15,482 nt of DNA. Origin: JAVBOJ01 sp031550755. GTDB lineage: Bacteria > Bacillota > Clostridia > Oscillospirales > UBA929. Both the position numbers and the translations under genes were made by a program. The stretch is taken from assembly GCA_031550755.1 (NCBI GenBank), contig JAVBOJ010000023.1, positions 1-15,482 of the forward strand. Reading direction: 5' to 3'. A model generated the notes under the pieces. That model ran no database searches and was not told where the DNA came from. It worked only from the letters and a program-made list of their open reading frames with translations. This document shows positions 6,812-14,442 of this stretch, one piece after another. Numbering within the stretch: position 1 is the stretch's first letter; every line of letters begins with the position of its first letter.

Positions 6812-7477
6812 TCAACAAAAATCGGTCCCGGGTGACGTTTTTTCCTGCAACCCGGTTTTAGCCAGCACGGCACAGACGATGCTCTGCGCGCCGGCCTTTT
6901 TCAACGTCGCGATGCATTCCCGCAGAGTGGCTCCGGAGGTACTGACGTCGTCGATCAGTAAAACGCGTCTGTCCCGCGCCGCGTCCGACGCGGTATAGGC
7001 GCCCTGGACATTGTCCCGCCGGCTTTGTACGTCGGGAAGGCCGCTCTGGGGCGGGGTGTCCCGGCGCTTGAGCGTCAAAATCACCGGCTTGTCCAAGAGC
7101 TTCGCCGCGCGGCGGGCCAAAATTTCCGACTGGTCATAGCCCCTCTCGCGCTTTCGCTTGGCGCTCACCGGCGCCCATGTGACGCAGTCAAACCGCAGCG
7201 CCGGCCACTCCTCCGCCGCCGCCTGCGCGATGAGATACCCGAACGGCAGCGCCAGCACGCGCTGTCCCTGAAACTTGTAGCGCAAAAACGCTTCGCGCGC
7301 CTGATCCCGGTAGGCCAGCACCGCGACGCAGGGCACACCGTCCGGCGCAAACCGTAGCGGCGCTCCGGGCAGCAGCTCGGCACAGGGGCCGCACAGTCCG
7401 TTGTCGGTGCGCCTGGCCATTACCGTCCGGCAAAAGGCGCATTTGGGCGGATACAGCAATTCGAGCAGCGTGGGCAT
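6812..7477 (-). CDS. comF: ComF family protein (phosphoribosyltransferase-like)
   Basis: 221 residues, typical for the ComF/ComFC/GntX family. ComFC is needed for DNA uptake during natural transformation in competent bacteria; its fold is that of a type I phosphoribosyltransferase with an N-terminal zinc-ribbon. Here two cysteine pairs are present, C13-x2-C16 (CAFC) and C29-x2-C32 (CGPC). The family stretch APVSAKRKRERGYDQSEILA runs at about 102-121, and the PRPP-binding loop VLLIDDVSTSGAT at 172-184. A very strong GGGAGGAAGGA precedes the ATG. It begins 27 bases after recD2 and is probably the last gene of that operon. No comFA helicase is adjacent. No clear terminator was found after the stop; about 110 bases later comes the mreB promoter. 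Confidence 0.93.
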   Translation of the reverse strand: MPTLLELLYPPKCAFCRTVMARRTDNGLCGPCAELLPGAPLRFAPDGVPCVAVLAYRDQAREAFLRYKFQGQRVLALPFGYLIAQAAAEEWPALRFDCVTWAPVSAKRKRERGYDQSEILARRAAKLLDKPVILTLKRRDTPPQSGLPDVQSRRDNVQGAYTASDAARDRRVLLIDDVSTSGATLRECIATLKKAGAQSIVCAVLAKTGLQEKTSPGTDFC

Positions 7478-7504
7478 ACAGGTCCTTCCTCCCCCCCGAC
7501 GTAT

Positions 7505-9691
7505 TTATGGTTGCCGCAACCGCAGCTTCAGCCCGGAAAAGCGCCCGAAGGAACGCTTGTTTTCCACCATGTGCAGCAGCGCTTCCTCTTGCCCCACAAT
7601 GACCATCAGCGACCGCGCACGGGTGATGGCCGTGTAGAGCACCCGGCGCGAGAGCAGCATAGGCGACGCGGAGCACACCGCCATGACCACCGCCGGATAT
7701 TCGCTGCCCTGTGATTTGTGCACCGTGACGGCGTAGGAGAGCTCCAGCTCGTAGAGCAAGTCAAAGGGATAATCCACCATCCGGTCGTCGAAGGAAATGA
7801 GCAGCCGCTCCCGCTTGTCGTCAATGGAGACGATCAGCCCGATGTCGCCGTTGTAGACGCCCTGCCCCTGACCGCTCCCCTTTTCCTCGCGCCACGGCAG
7901 GTCGTAATTGTTTTTGATCTGCATCACCCGGTCGCCCTCGCGAAAGAGCACCTCGCCGAACTGCTTCTGTTTCTTCTCCGGCGAGGGCGGATTGAGCGCC
8001 TGCTGCAAATGCCGGTTGAGGTTGACGGTGCCGGCCACGCCCTTGCGGGTGGGCGAGAGCACCTGAATCTGGGCCGACGGCACCCCCATCTTGTCCGGCA
8101 ACCGCTTGGTCACCAGCTCCAGAACCGTGCTGAGGGTGGTTTCCGCCGTGTTTCGGCGCATAAAGAAGAAATCTCCGGTATTCTCCCGCAATCCGTCGGA
8201 ACGGCCGGCATTGACCTCATGCGCCCGCAAGACGATGCGGCTCTGCTCGGCCTGACGGAAAATATCGGTCAGCCGCACCGTGCGCACCCGACCGCTGCCC
8301 AGCAGATCGGTCAGAACCTGCCCCGGGCCGACCGGCGGGAGCTGGTCGGGATCGCCCACCATCACCAGCCGCGCGGCCTTGGGCAGCGCCGACACCAGCG
8401 CGTGCATCAACAGCACGTCCACCATGGACATTTCGTCGATGATGACGGCGTCGGCCTCCAGCGGATTGTCCTCATCCCGCCCGAACACAAATCGACCGGT
8501 GTCGTCCGGCTGCATTTCCAGCATCCGGTGGATGGTCTTGGCCTCGCGGCCGGTCAGCTCCTCCATCCGTTTGGCGGCGCGTCCGGTGGGCGCGGCCAGC
8601 AGACAGGACAGCCCCATGGCCTCAAACAGACTTAAAATGCCCCGCAGGGTGGTCGTTTTGCCTGTGCCCGGCCCGCCGGTCAGCAAAAACAACCGGTGCT
8701 GCGCCGCCGTTTCCATGGCCTCTTTTTGCGCCGGGGCGTAGTCCACGCCGCCGGTACGCGCCACCGCTTGCATCAGCTTTGCAAAGCCCTTGGGCTTGGG
8801 GAGCGGCTCGGTCATTGCCAGCAGCCCTTCGGCCACAACGCGTTCGGCTTCATACAGCGAAGACAGATAACAGGCCGTGTGCCGCCCCACCGATTCCACC
8901 ATGACGTTTTTTTGATCCCACAGGCTGTCGATGGCCTCGGCGACCAGCTCGGGCTCCACACCGACCAGCCCTTCCACCGTTGCGACCAGCGTCTCCTGCG
9001 GCAGGTAGGCATGTCCCCCGTCGAGATTCTGCGCCAGCACATGCAGCACGGCGGCCTCCACCCTGCGGACGTCCTCGGCCTCGATGCCGAGAGACAGCGC
9101 CATCTGATCGCACAGCGAAAACGGCACCTCGAACTGCTCGTCCAACAACAGATATGGATTTTGCCGCACCGCCTCGACCGCGCCCTCCCCATATTCCCGG
9201 GACAGGCGCAACGCGAGCTGGGGCGGCAAATTGTAATCCAGCAAAAATTGCATCAGGCGGCGCACACCGCCCACATGGCGGAAATCCTGCCCGATTTTGC
9301 GGGCGCGTTCGCGGGTAATGCCCGACACCTCGGACAGCCGCTCCGGGTTCTGCGCCATGATGTCCAGCGTGTCTGCGCCGAACCGGTCCACAATGCGCGC
9401 GGCCATGGCCCGTCCTATGCCGGGCAGCACCTCCAGATATTCCTGCATGGCCGCCTCGTCGGCCGGCTGTGTGGTCTGAAAAGAGCGCGCCTTGAACTGG
9501 AGGCCGTGGCGCGGATGGTTGATCCACTCCCCTTCGGCCTCGATCATTTCCCCGGCCGCCGCGAACGGCAGAAAGCCCACCGCTGTGACCAGCGTACCCT
9601 GTTCGGTTTTGACGCGCAATACGGCATAACCGGTCTGCTCGCTTGTGTATACCAGCGCCTCCACCCGGCCGGCCAGGGTTTCCTTTTGCAT
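7505..9691 (-). CDS. recD2: RecD2-type SF1 DNA helicase
   Basis: 728 residues (730 if the GTG at 9697 is used). RecD2 is a 5'-3' superfamily 1B helicase found in bacteria without RecBC, involved in replication fork and DNA repair. The N-terminal OB-like region ETLAGRVEALVYTSEQTGYA is followed by helix-hairpin-helix repeats around LPGIGRAMAARIVDRFG (about 89-105) and SEVSGITRERARKIG. Helicase motifs: I GGPGTGKTTT (339-348), Ia AAPTGRAAKRM, II IIDEMSMVD (417-425), III GDPDQLPPVGPGQ (446-458), V/VI YAVTVHKSQGSE and LYTAITRAR (685-693). A C-terminal YNGDIGLI belongs to the SH3-like insert. The ATG at 9691 is chosen over GTG two codons earlier; neither has a good Shine-Dalgarno, suggesting coupled or weak translation. 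Its upstream neighbour ends about 35 bases before. Confidence 0.95.
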   Translation of the reverse strand: MQKETLAGRVEALVYTSEQTGYAVLRVKTEQGTLVTAVGFLPFAAAGEMIEAEGEWINHPRHGLQFKARSFQTTQPADEAAMQEYLEVLPGIGRAMAARIVDRFGADTLDIMAQNPERLSEVSGITRERARKIGQDFRHVGGVRRLMQFLLDYNLPPQLALRLSREYGEGAVEAVRQNPYLLLDEQFEVPFSLCDQMALSLGIEAEDVRRVEAAVLHVLAQNLDGGHAYLPQETLVATVEGLVGVEPELVAEAIDSLWDQKNVMVESVGRHTACYLSSLYEAERVVAEGLLAMTEPLPKPKGFAKLMQAVARTGGVDYAPAQKEAMETAAQHRLFLLTGGPGTGKTTTLRGILSLFEAMGLSCLLAAPTGRAAKRMEELTGREAKTIHRMLEMQPDDTGRFVFGRDEDNPLEADAVIIDEMSMVDVLLMHALVSALPKAARLVMVGDPDQLPPVGPGQVLTDLLGSGRVRTVRLTDIFRQAEQSRIVLRAHEVNAGRSDGLRENTGDFFFMRRNTAETTLSTVLELVTKRLPDKMGVPSAQIQVLSPTRKGVAGTVNLNRHLQQALNPPSPEKKQKQFGEVLFREGDRVMQIKNNYDLPWREEKGSGQGQGVYNGDIGLIVSIDDKRERLLISFDDRMVDYPFDLLYELELSYAVTVHKSQGSEYPAVVMAVCSASPMLLSRRVLYTAITRARSLMVIVGQEEALLHMVENKRSFGRFSGLKLRLRQP

Positions 9692-9729
9692 ATCCACACA
9701 ACCGTTCCGGGCAGGATTTTGGCAATCGG

Positions 9730-10062
9730 CTAACGATCACCCAAATAACGCATGACCTCCGCATCCTCGCACAGTACCACGGCGGGATCTCCGTGACAAA
9801 CATGCAGCACGGCGTCCTTTTCCTCGGGAGACATGCCATCGTCCACCACGATGATGCGCAGATCCACTACCCCCCACTGCCGCAACCATTTGAGACTGTG
9901 CAGCGTGCGGTCGATCTCCTTTTCCTCGCCGGAACGCAACACGGCATAGACCGGGCCTTCTACCGACGCGGGCCCCAACAAGGTTCCCAAAAGTACCCAT
10001 ACAATGGCGGTGAGGCCGATAGCGGCCAAAAACGAGAAGAAAATTTCCAAAAAACCGGGCAT
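9730..10062 (-). CDS. Small single-pass membrane protein of unknown function
   Basis: 110 residues; I do not recognise a named family. The N terminus has one hydrophobic segment (about 5-30, rich in Phe, Leu, Ala and Val) directly after the start, so it is probably a membrane anchor. The remaining 80 residues are soluble and include RTLHSLKWLRQWGVVDLRII and VVDDGMSPEEKDAV, which resemble the first beta-alpha-beta unit of a GT-A glycosyltransferase, though far too short to be a full enzyme. The ATG at 10062 is preferred to the GTG at 10077 because GGAGG (10075-10071) lies 8 bases upstream of the ATG. It sits between ribU (53 bases) and recD2 (about 38 bases) in the same direction, so cotranscription is likely. 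No catalytic residues can be assigned. Confidence 0.8.
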   Translation of the reverse strand: MPGFLEIFFSFLAAIGLTAIVWVLLGTLLGPASVEGPVYAVLRSGEEKEIDRTLHSLKWLRQWGVVDLRIIVVDDGMSPEEKDAVLHVCHGDPAVVLCEDAEVMRYLGDR

Positions 10063-10115
10063 TTTTCGCACCTCCACCCCAGCATATGCCGAAGGCGCGA
10101 AAAAGGTTTTACACT

Positions 10116-10661
10116 CTATGAATTCTGTATATCGCCGCGAAAAAACCGGCTCACCCGCTTATACAGGACAAATGTGATGCCGGCGTTTACGACCGACTTG
10201 ATGACGTTGAACGGCAGGATGGCCGGAATCAGGATATCCACCACGGCCATCTGCGGCATTCCACTGTAGAGCGGTGTGATGTACAAATTGGCGATCATCA
10301 TAGTCAGCACCATGATGACGCACCCGTGCAGCAGCCCCACGAGGGCGCTTTTCCTGCTTTTTTGCAGATGATAAATGGCGCTGGCCGAAACCACCAGCCC
10401 GCCGGTGGCAATGACATGCATGACAAACCCCCACGGGCCGCTGGCCGTGCTGACCAGCAAAAACTGCAACAGGGATACCACAATGGTCAGACACAGGCCG
10501 GCCACCGGGCCGTATAAAAATCCGCCTATCAGGATGGGGATATCGGCGGCGTCATATTCAAGATACGGATGGCCGGGGATGATGGAAAACCGGAAAAAAA
10601 CCAGCACCACGCCGATGGCGGCGAGCATCCCCAGCTTTGCGAGTGTTTTTATATTTTTCAT
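10116..10661 (-). CDS. ribU: ECF transporter S component for riboflavin
   Basis: 181 residues, a hydrophobic protein with about six membrane segments, matching the substrate-binding S component of energy-coupling factor transporters. It would bind riboflavin (or FMN) and work with the shared EcfA-EcfA'-EcfT module encoded elsewhere. Supporting sequence: the N-terminal MKNIKTLAKLGMLAAIGVVL with the small-residue helix typical for contact with EcfT, EYDAADIPILIGGFLYGP (35-52), which is characteristic of RibU, and VVDILIPAILPFNVIKSVVNAG-type segments near the C terminus. Specificity is strongly supported by the FMN riboswitch immediately upstream. The ATG at 10661 has AAAGGAGA about 8 bases upstream. 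No terminator is visible after the stop, and the next gene starts 53 bases later. Confidence 0.95.
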   Translation of the reverse strand: MKNIKTLAKLGMLAAIGVVLVFFRFSIIPGHPYLEYDAADIPILIGGFLYGPVAGLCLTIVVSLLQFLLVSTASGPWGFVMHVIATGGLVVSASAIYHLQKSRKSALVGLLHGCVIMVLTMMIANLYITPLYSGMPQMAVVDILIPAILPFNVIKSVVNAGITFVLYKRVSRFFRGDIQNS

Positions 10662-10695
10662 ACAAAATTCTCCTTTACAGCTTCATACAAAGAGA

Positions 10696-10740
10696 CGCGC
10701 TCCTTTCGGGGCGCGACAAAAAAAGAAGCCGCAAGGCGAG
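10696..10740 (-). promoter_or_regulatory. Probable expression platform of the FMN riboswitch
   Basis: Two elements lie between aptamer and ribU. The first is a GC-rich segment CTCGCCTTGCGGCTTC followed by seven Ts (10724-10718), as in an intrinsic terminator, though its simple stem (CGC/GCG) is short. The second is CGCGC (10715-10711) pairing with GCGCG (10700-10696), with inner CC/GG closing a GAAA tetraloop, ending about 20 bases before the ribU Shine-Dalgarno. Control by termination is favoured by the T-run, but the exact switching helices could not be drawn with confidence. Confidence 0.5.
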
Positions 10741-10799
10741 AGGTTCCCCACAGATAACCAAAGGCTACCCAAGGAAAACGCCGCGCGAAAAAACGATCC

Positions 10800-10932
10800 T
10801 CTTCTCTCATCCGGACTGTGACCGTCGGTATCGGATTCTGACCGATTCAATCCTCACGCAAAGGACTCGCGGACTTGTCGGCGCCCTCGCGCCGCTTCAC
10901 CGCCGGTGGGGATTTTCACCCCGCCCCGAAGA
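10800..10932 (-). ncRNA. FMN riboswitch (RFN element)
   Basis: The minus strand carries the conserved RFN blocks in order: TCTTCGGGGCGGGGTGAAAA, CCCCACCGGCGGTGAAG, AGTCCGCGA, GAATCGGTCAGAATCCGAT, ACCGACGGTCACAGTCCGGA and TGAGAGAAGA. The outer P1 stem forms between TCTTC (10932-10928) and GAAGA (10804-10800). FMN binding should turn down the downstream riboflavin transporter gene. The variable hairpin between the conserved blocks is GC-rich (around GGCGCGAGGGCGCC). Confidence 0.97.
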
Positions 10933-10943
10933 CTAAGTAAGTA

Positions 10944-10978
10944 CATCCCTTGCGGGAGAAGACCTCCCGCAAGGGATG
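10944..10978 (-). terminator. 15-bp hairpin after tuf, weak U-tract
   Basis: CATCCCTTGCGGGAG (10944-10958) and CTCCCGCAAGGGATG (10964-10978) form a perfect 15-bp stem with a 5-base loop, beginning 8 bases after the tuf stop codon. On the minus strand it is followed by TACTTACTTAG rather than a T-run. It may be a terminator of reduced efficiency or a 3'-end stabiliser. The FMN aptamer starts 11 bases later. Confidence 0.7.
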
Positions 10979-10986
10979 CAAACAAT

Positions 10987-12186
10987 TTATGCGTTGACCT
11001 TGATAACGACGCCGGAACCGACCGTACGGCCGCCCTCACGGATGGCGAAACGGAGGCCCTCTTCAATGGCGATCGGGGTGATGAGCTCAACATCCATTTC
11101 GATGTTGTCGCCCGGCATACACATTTCAACGCCGGCCGGCAGGTTGACCACGCCGGTCACGTCGGTGGTACGGAAGTAGAACTGGGGACGATAGTTGCCG
11201 AAGAACGGGGTGTGACGGCCGCCCTCGTCCTTGGTCAGAACGTAGACCTGACCCTGGAACTTGGTGTGGGGCTTGATGGAGCCGGGTTTGGCCAGAACCT
11301 GACCGCGCTCGATATCGGTTTTGGCGATACCGCGCAGCAAGCAACCGGCGTTGTCGCCCGCTTCGGCGTAATCGAGTGTCTTGTGGAACATCTCGATGCC
11401 GGTGACGACGGCTTTGCGGGTGTCCTTGATGCCGACGATCTCGATTTCCTCGCCGGTCTTGAGCTGACCGCGCTCCACACGACCGGTGGCGACGGTGCCG
11501 CGGCCGGTGATGGTGAACACGTCCTCAACGGGCATGAGGAAGGGCTGGTCGGCTTTGCGGGCCGGGGTGGGGATATACGAGTCAACAGCGGCCATCAGCT
11601 CGAAGATGCATTTATACTCGGGCGCGTTGGGATCGGTGGAGGTAGACTCCAGCGCGACCTTGGCGGAACCCTTGATGATGGGAATATCGTCGCCGGGGAA
11701 CTCGTACTTGGACAGCAGCTCACGGACTTCCATCTCAACCAGCTCGAGCAGCTCGGGATCGTCAACCTGGTCGCATTTGTTCATGAAGACCACGATATAG
11801 GGCACGCCGACCTGACGGGCCAGCAGGATGTGCTCACGGGTCTGGGGCATGGGGCCGTCGGCGGCCGACACGACCAGAATCGCGCCGTCCATCTGCGCGG
11901 CGCCGGTGATCATGTTTTTAACATAGTCGGCGTGGCCCGGGCAGTCAACGTGGGCGTAGTGGCGGTTGTCGGTCTCATATTCAACGTGGGACGTATTGAT
12001 TGTGATGCCGCGGGCTTTTTCTTCGGGGGCCTTGTCGATGGCGTCATACGCCATGAAGGACGCCTTGCCGGAGAAGCCGAGGGTCTTGGTGATGGCGGCG
12101 GTCAGAGTGGTCTTGCCGTGGTCAACGTGACCGACCGTACCGATGTTTACGTGGGGTTTAGCGCGCTCATATTTTTGCTTGCCCAT
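10987..12186 (-). CDS. tuf: Elongation factor Tu
   Basis: 399 residues, normal EF-Tu length. The GTPase delivers aminoacyl-tRNA to the ribosomal A site. GTP-binding motifs: GHVDHGKT (19-26), switch I region GITINTSHVEYE (60-71), DCPGHADYVK (81-90) and NKCD (136-139). Domains 2 and 3 include GRVERGQLKTGEEIEIVG and the C-terminal GGRTVGSGVVIKVNA. The open frame runs to 12228, but the ATG at 12186 starts the conserved MGKQKYERAKPHVNIG; GGGAGGAA precedes it at slightly long spacing (about 11 bases). It is the last gene of the str cluster and has its own promoter in the 108-base gap after fusA. Confidence 0.98.
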   Translation of the reverse strand: MGKQKYERAKPHVNIGTVGHVDHGKTTLTAAITKTLGFSGKASFMAYDAIDKAPEEKARGITINTSHVEYETDNRHYAHVDCPGHADYVKNMITGAAQMDGAILVVSAADGPMPQTREHILLARQVGVPYIVVFMNKCDQVDDPELLELVEMEVRELLSKYEFPGDDIPIIKGSAKVALESTSTDPNAPEYKCIFELMAAVDSYIPTPARKADQPFLMPVEDVFTITGRGTVATGRVERGQLKTGEEIEIVGIKDTRKAVVTGIEMFHKTLDYAEAGDNAGCLLRGIAKTDIERGQVLAKPGSIKPHTKFQGQVYVLTKDEGGRHTPFFGNYRPQFYFRTTDVTGVVNLPAGVEMCMPGDNIEMDVELITPIAIEEGLRFAIREGGRTVGSGVVIKVNA

Positions 12187-12233
12187 GGTTTTCAGTTCCT
12201 CCCTTGTCCATTCGTTATTGTTCAACACTTGCT

Positions 12234-12262
12234 ATTGTAACGGAGCCTGACGTATTTTGCAA
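12234..12262 (-). promoter_or_regulatory. Sigma-A type promoter of tuf
   Basis: On the minus strand: -35 TTGCAA (12262-12257), 17-bp spacer, -10 TACAAT (12239-12234). The predicted start is near 12227, about 40 bases before the tuf ATG. This would let tuf be made in excess of the rest of the str operon, as is usual for EF-Tu. No strong terminator is seen between fusA and this promoter; only a 4-bp CCCC/GGGG inverted repeat is present. Confidence 0.75.
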
Positions 12263-12294
12263 GCCCCATTTGCATTTTGGGGTCCAAGATACCG

Positions 12295-14373
12295 TTATCT
12301 TCTGCCCTCGGTCAGTTTCTCCTGAAGACTCTTCGGCAGCTCGACATAATGGCTGGGCTCCATGGCGTAAACGCCGCGGCCCTGGGTGCGCGAGCGCAGG
12401 TCGGTGGCGTAGCCGAACATCTCCGACAGCGGCACGAACGCGTCAATCTGCTGTGCGCCGGCGCGGGCTTCCATGCCCTGAATCTGCGCCCGGCGGGAGT
12501 TGAGATCGCCGATGACGTCGCCCATATAATCCTCGGGCACCGTGACGGCCACCTTCATGATGGGCTCCAGCAGCACCGGATCGGCCTTGCGGCAGCCTTC
12601 CTTGAAGGCCATGGAAGCGGCGATTTTAAAGGCCATTTCCGACGAGTCCACCTCATGGTAGGAGCCGTCGTACAGGGTGACCTTGATGTCCACCGCCTGA
12701 TATCCGGCCAATACGCCGGACTGCATGGCGCCCTGGATACCGGCGTCAATGGCGTTGAAATACTCCTTGGGAATGGCGCCGCCGACGATCTTGTTGATAA
12801 ACTCATAGCCCTTGCCCGATTCGTTGGGCTCGACAATGAGCTTGACATGGCCGTACTGGCCGCGCCCGCCCGACTGCCGGGCGTATTTCTGATCGACATC
12901 GGCACTCTTGCGGATGGTTTCCTTGTAGGCGACCTGCGGCTTGCCGACGTTGGCCTCGACCTTGAACTCACGCAGCAGGCGATCCACGATAATCTCCAGA
13001 TGAAGCTCGCCCATGCCGGCGATGATGGTCTGGCCGGTTTCCTCGTCGGTGTAGGCCTTGAAGGTAGGATCCTCTTCGGCCAGCTTTTGCAGGGCGATGC
13101 CCATTTTCTCCGGACCGGCCTTGGTGCGCGGCTCAATGGCCACGCGGATGACCGGCTCGGGAAATTCCATCGACTCGAGAATGATGGGCTTTTTCTCATC
13201 GCACAGCGTGTCGCCGGTGGTGGTGCTTTTGAGCCCCACGGCAGCGGCGATGTCGCCGGCGTAGACCTGATCCACATCCTCACGATGGTTGGCGTGCATG
13301 AGCAGGATACGGCCCATGCGCTCGCGGTTTCCCTTGGTGGAATTGAAGACGGCCGAGCCGCTGGTCAGCGTTCCGGAATAGACCCGGAAGAAGCACAGCT
13401 TGCCCACAAACGGGTCGGTCATGATCTTAAACGCCAGCGCCGAGAAGGGCTCCTCGTCGGAGGTGTTGCGGATCATCACGGCGCCTTCTTCGCCGCCCGG
13501 ATCGGCGCCTTCTACCGGCGGGATATCCAGCGGCGAGGGCATATACGCCACAATGGCGTCCAGCAGATTCTGCACACCCTTGTTGCGGTAAGATGTGCCG
13601 CACAAAACCGGCACGAACTTGACCGCGATGGTGGCCTCTCGGATGGCCTTTTGGATGTCCTCAGTGGGCACCTCCTGGCCTTCCAGATACTTTGTCATGA
13701 TTTCATCATCGAAGTCGGAGACGGCCTCCAGCATTTTGACGCGGTATTCTTCGACAATATCCGCCATATCGGCCGGGACGTCCTCCTCGCGGATATCCTT
13801 GCCCAGCTCGTCGTAGGCCACATAGGCCCGCAGCGTCACCAGGTCAATGATCCCCTTGAAGTCGGCCTCCGCGCCGATAGGCAGCTGGATGGGAACGGCG
13901 TTGCATTTGAGACGATCGCGCATCATATCGACCACATGGAGAAAATCGGCGCCCATGATGTCCATTTTGTTGACATAGGCCATACGCGGAACGCCATACT
14001 TGTCGGCCTGACGCCAGACGGTCTCCGACTGGGGCTCGACGCCGCCCTTGGCACAGAAAACGCAGACCGCGCCGTCCAGGACGCGCAGGGAGCGTTCCAC
14101 CTCAACGGTAAAGTCAACGTGGCCGGGGGTGTCGATGATGTTGATGCGGTGATCTTTCCACGAACAGGTGGTAGCGGCCGAGGTGATTGTAATGCCGCGT
14201 TCCTGCTCCTGCTCCATCCAGTCCATGGTGGCGGTGCCCTCATGGGTTTCGCCCAGCTTGTAGTTGCGGCCGGTATAGAACAGGATCCGTTCGGTGGTGG
14301 TGGTTTTGCCCGCGTCGATATGGGCCATAATGCCGATATTGCGGGTCAGTGCGAGCGGGTATTGCCGAGGCAT
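12295..14373 (-). CDS. fusA: Elongation factor G
   Basis: 692 residues, normal EF-G length. This GTPase drives translocation of tRNA and mRNA and, with RRF, ribosome recycling. GTPase motifs: AHIDAGKT (17-24), ERGITITSAATT (58-69), DTPGHVDF (81-88) and NKMD (135-138). Later signatures include ARQSGGRGQYGHVKL of domain IV, and LEPIMKVAVTVPEDYMGDVI and SEMFGYATDLRSRTQGRG of domain V. It is canonical EF-G rather than a TetM-like or EF-G2 paralogue, as judged by context (str operon) and N terminus MPRQYPLALTRNIGIMAHID. AAGGAGA lies about 8 bases upstream of the ATG. It starts 69 bases after rpsG, a gap that holds a 7-bp hairpin. Confidence 0.98.
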   Translation of the reverse strand: MPRQYPLALTRNIGIMAHIDAGKTTTTERILFYTGRNYKLGETHEGTATMDWMEQEQERGITITSAATTCSWKDHRINIIDTPGHVDFTVEVERSLRVLDGAVCVFCAKGGVEPQSETVWRQADKYGVPRMAYVNKMDIMGADFLHVVDMMRDRLKCNAVPIQLPIGAEADFKGIIDLVTLRAYVAYDELGKDIREEDVPADMADIVEEYRVKMLEAVSDFDDEIMTKYLEGQEVPTEDIQKAIREATIAVKFVPVLCGTSYRNKGVQNLLDAIVAYMPSPLDIPPVEGADPGGEEGAVMIRNTSDEEPFSALAFKIMTDPFVGKLCFFRVYSGTLTSGSAVFNSTKGNRERMGRILLMHANHREDVDQVYAGDIAAAVGLKSTTTGDTLCDEKKPIILESMEFPEPVIRVAIEPRTKAGPEKMGIALQKLAEEDPTFKAYTDEETGQTIIAGMGELHLEIIVDRLLREFKVEANVGKPQVAYKETIRKSADVDQKYARQSGGRGQYGHVKLIVEPNESGKGYEFINKIVGGAIPKEYFNAIDAGIQGAMQSGVLAGYQAVDIKVTLYDGSYHEVDSSEMAFKIAASMAFKEGCRKADPVLLEPIMKVAVTVPEDYMGDVIGDLNSRRAQIQGMEARAGAQQIDAFVPLSEMFGYATDLRSRTQGRGVYAMEPSHYVELPKSLQEKLTEGRR

Positions 14374-14395
14374 GATCTGTCTCCTTCAATGACAA

Positions 14396-14417
14396 TTGAA
14401 AGCGCAAAGACTTTCAA
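14396..14417 (-). promoter_or_regulatory. Hairpin between rpsG and fusA
   Basis: TTGAAAG (14396-14402) and CTTTCAA (14411-14417) form a 7-bp stem with an 8-base loop, ending 8 bases before the fusA Shine-Dalgarno (14388-14383). On the minus strand no T-run follows, so it is not a typical terminator. It may influence mRNA processing or fusA translation. Confidence 0.5.
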
Positions 14418-14442
14418 CCGACAACATGGATTTTCAAGGGAT

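Noticed and set aside
10944..10978. Part of a mobile-element end or attachment site
   Set aside because: The 15-bp palindrome sits directly after the tuf stop and behaves as a 3'-end hairpin; there is no transposase, target duplication or matching second copy in the window.
10906..12240. Plus-strand open frame (444 codons) antisense to tuf and overlapping the FMN aptamer
   Set aside because: Antisense by-product of GC-rich, highly biased tuf codons; no recognisable domain, no ribosome-binding site of note.
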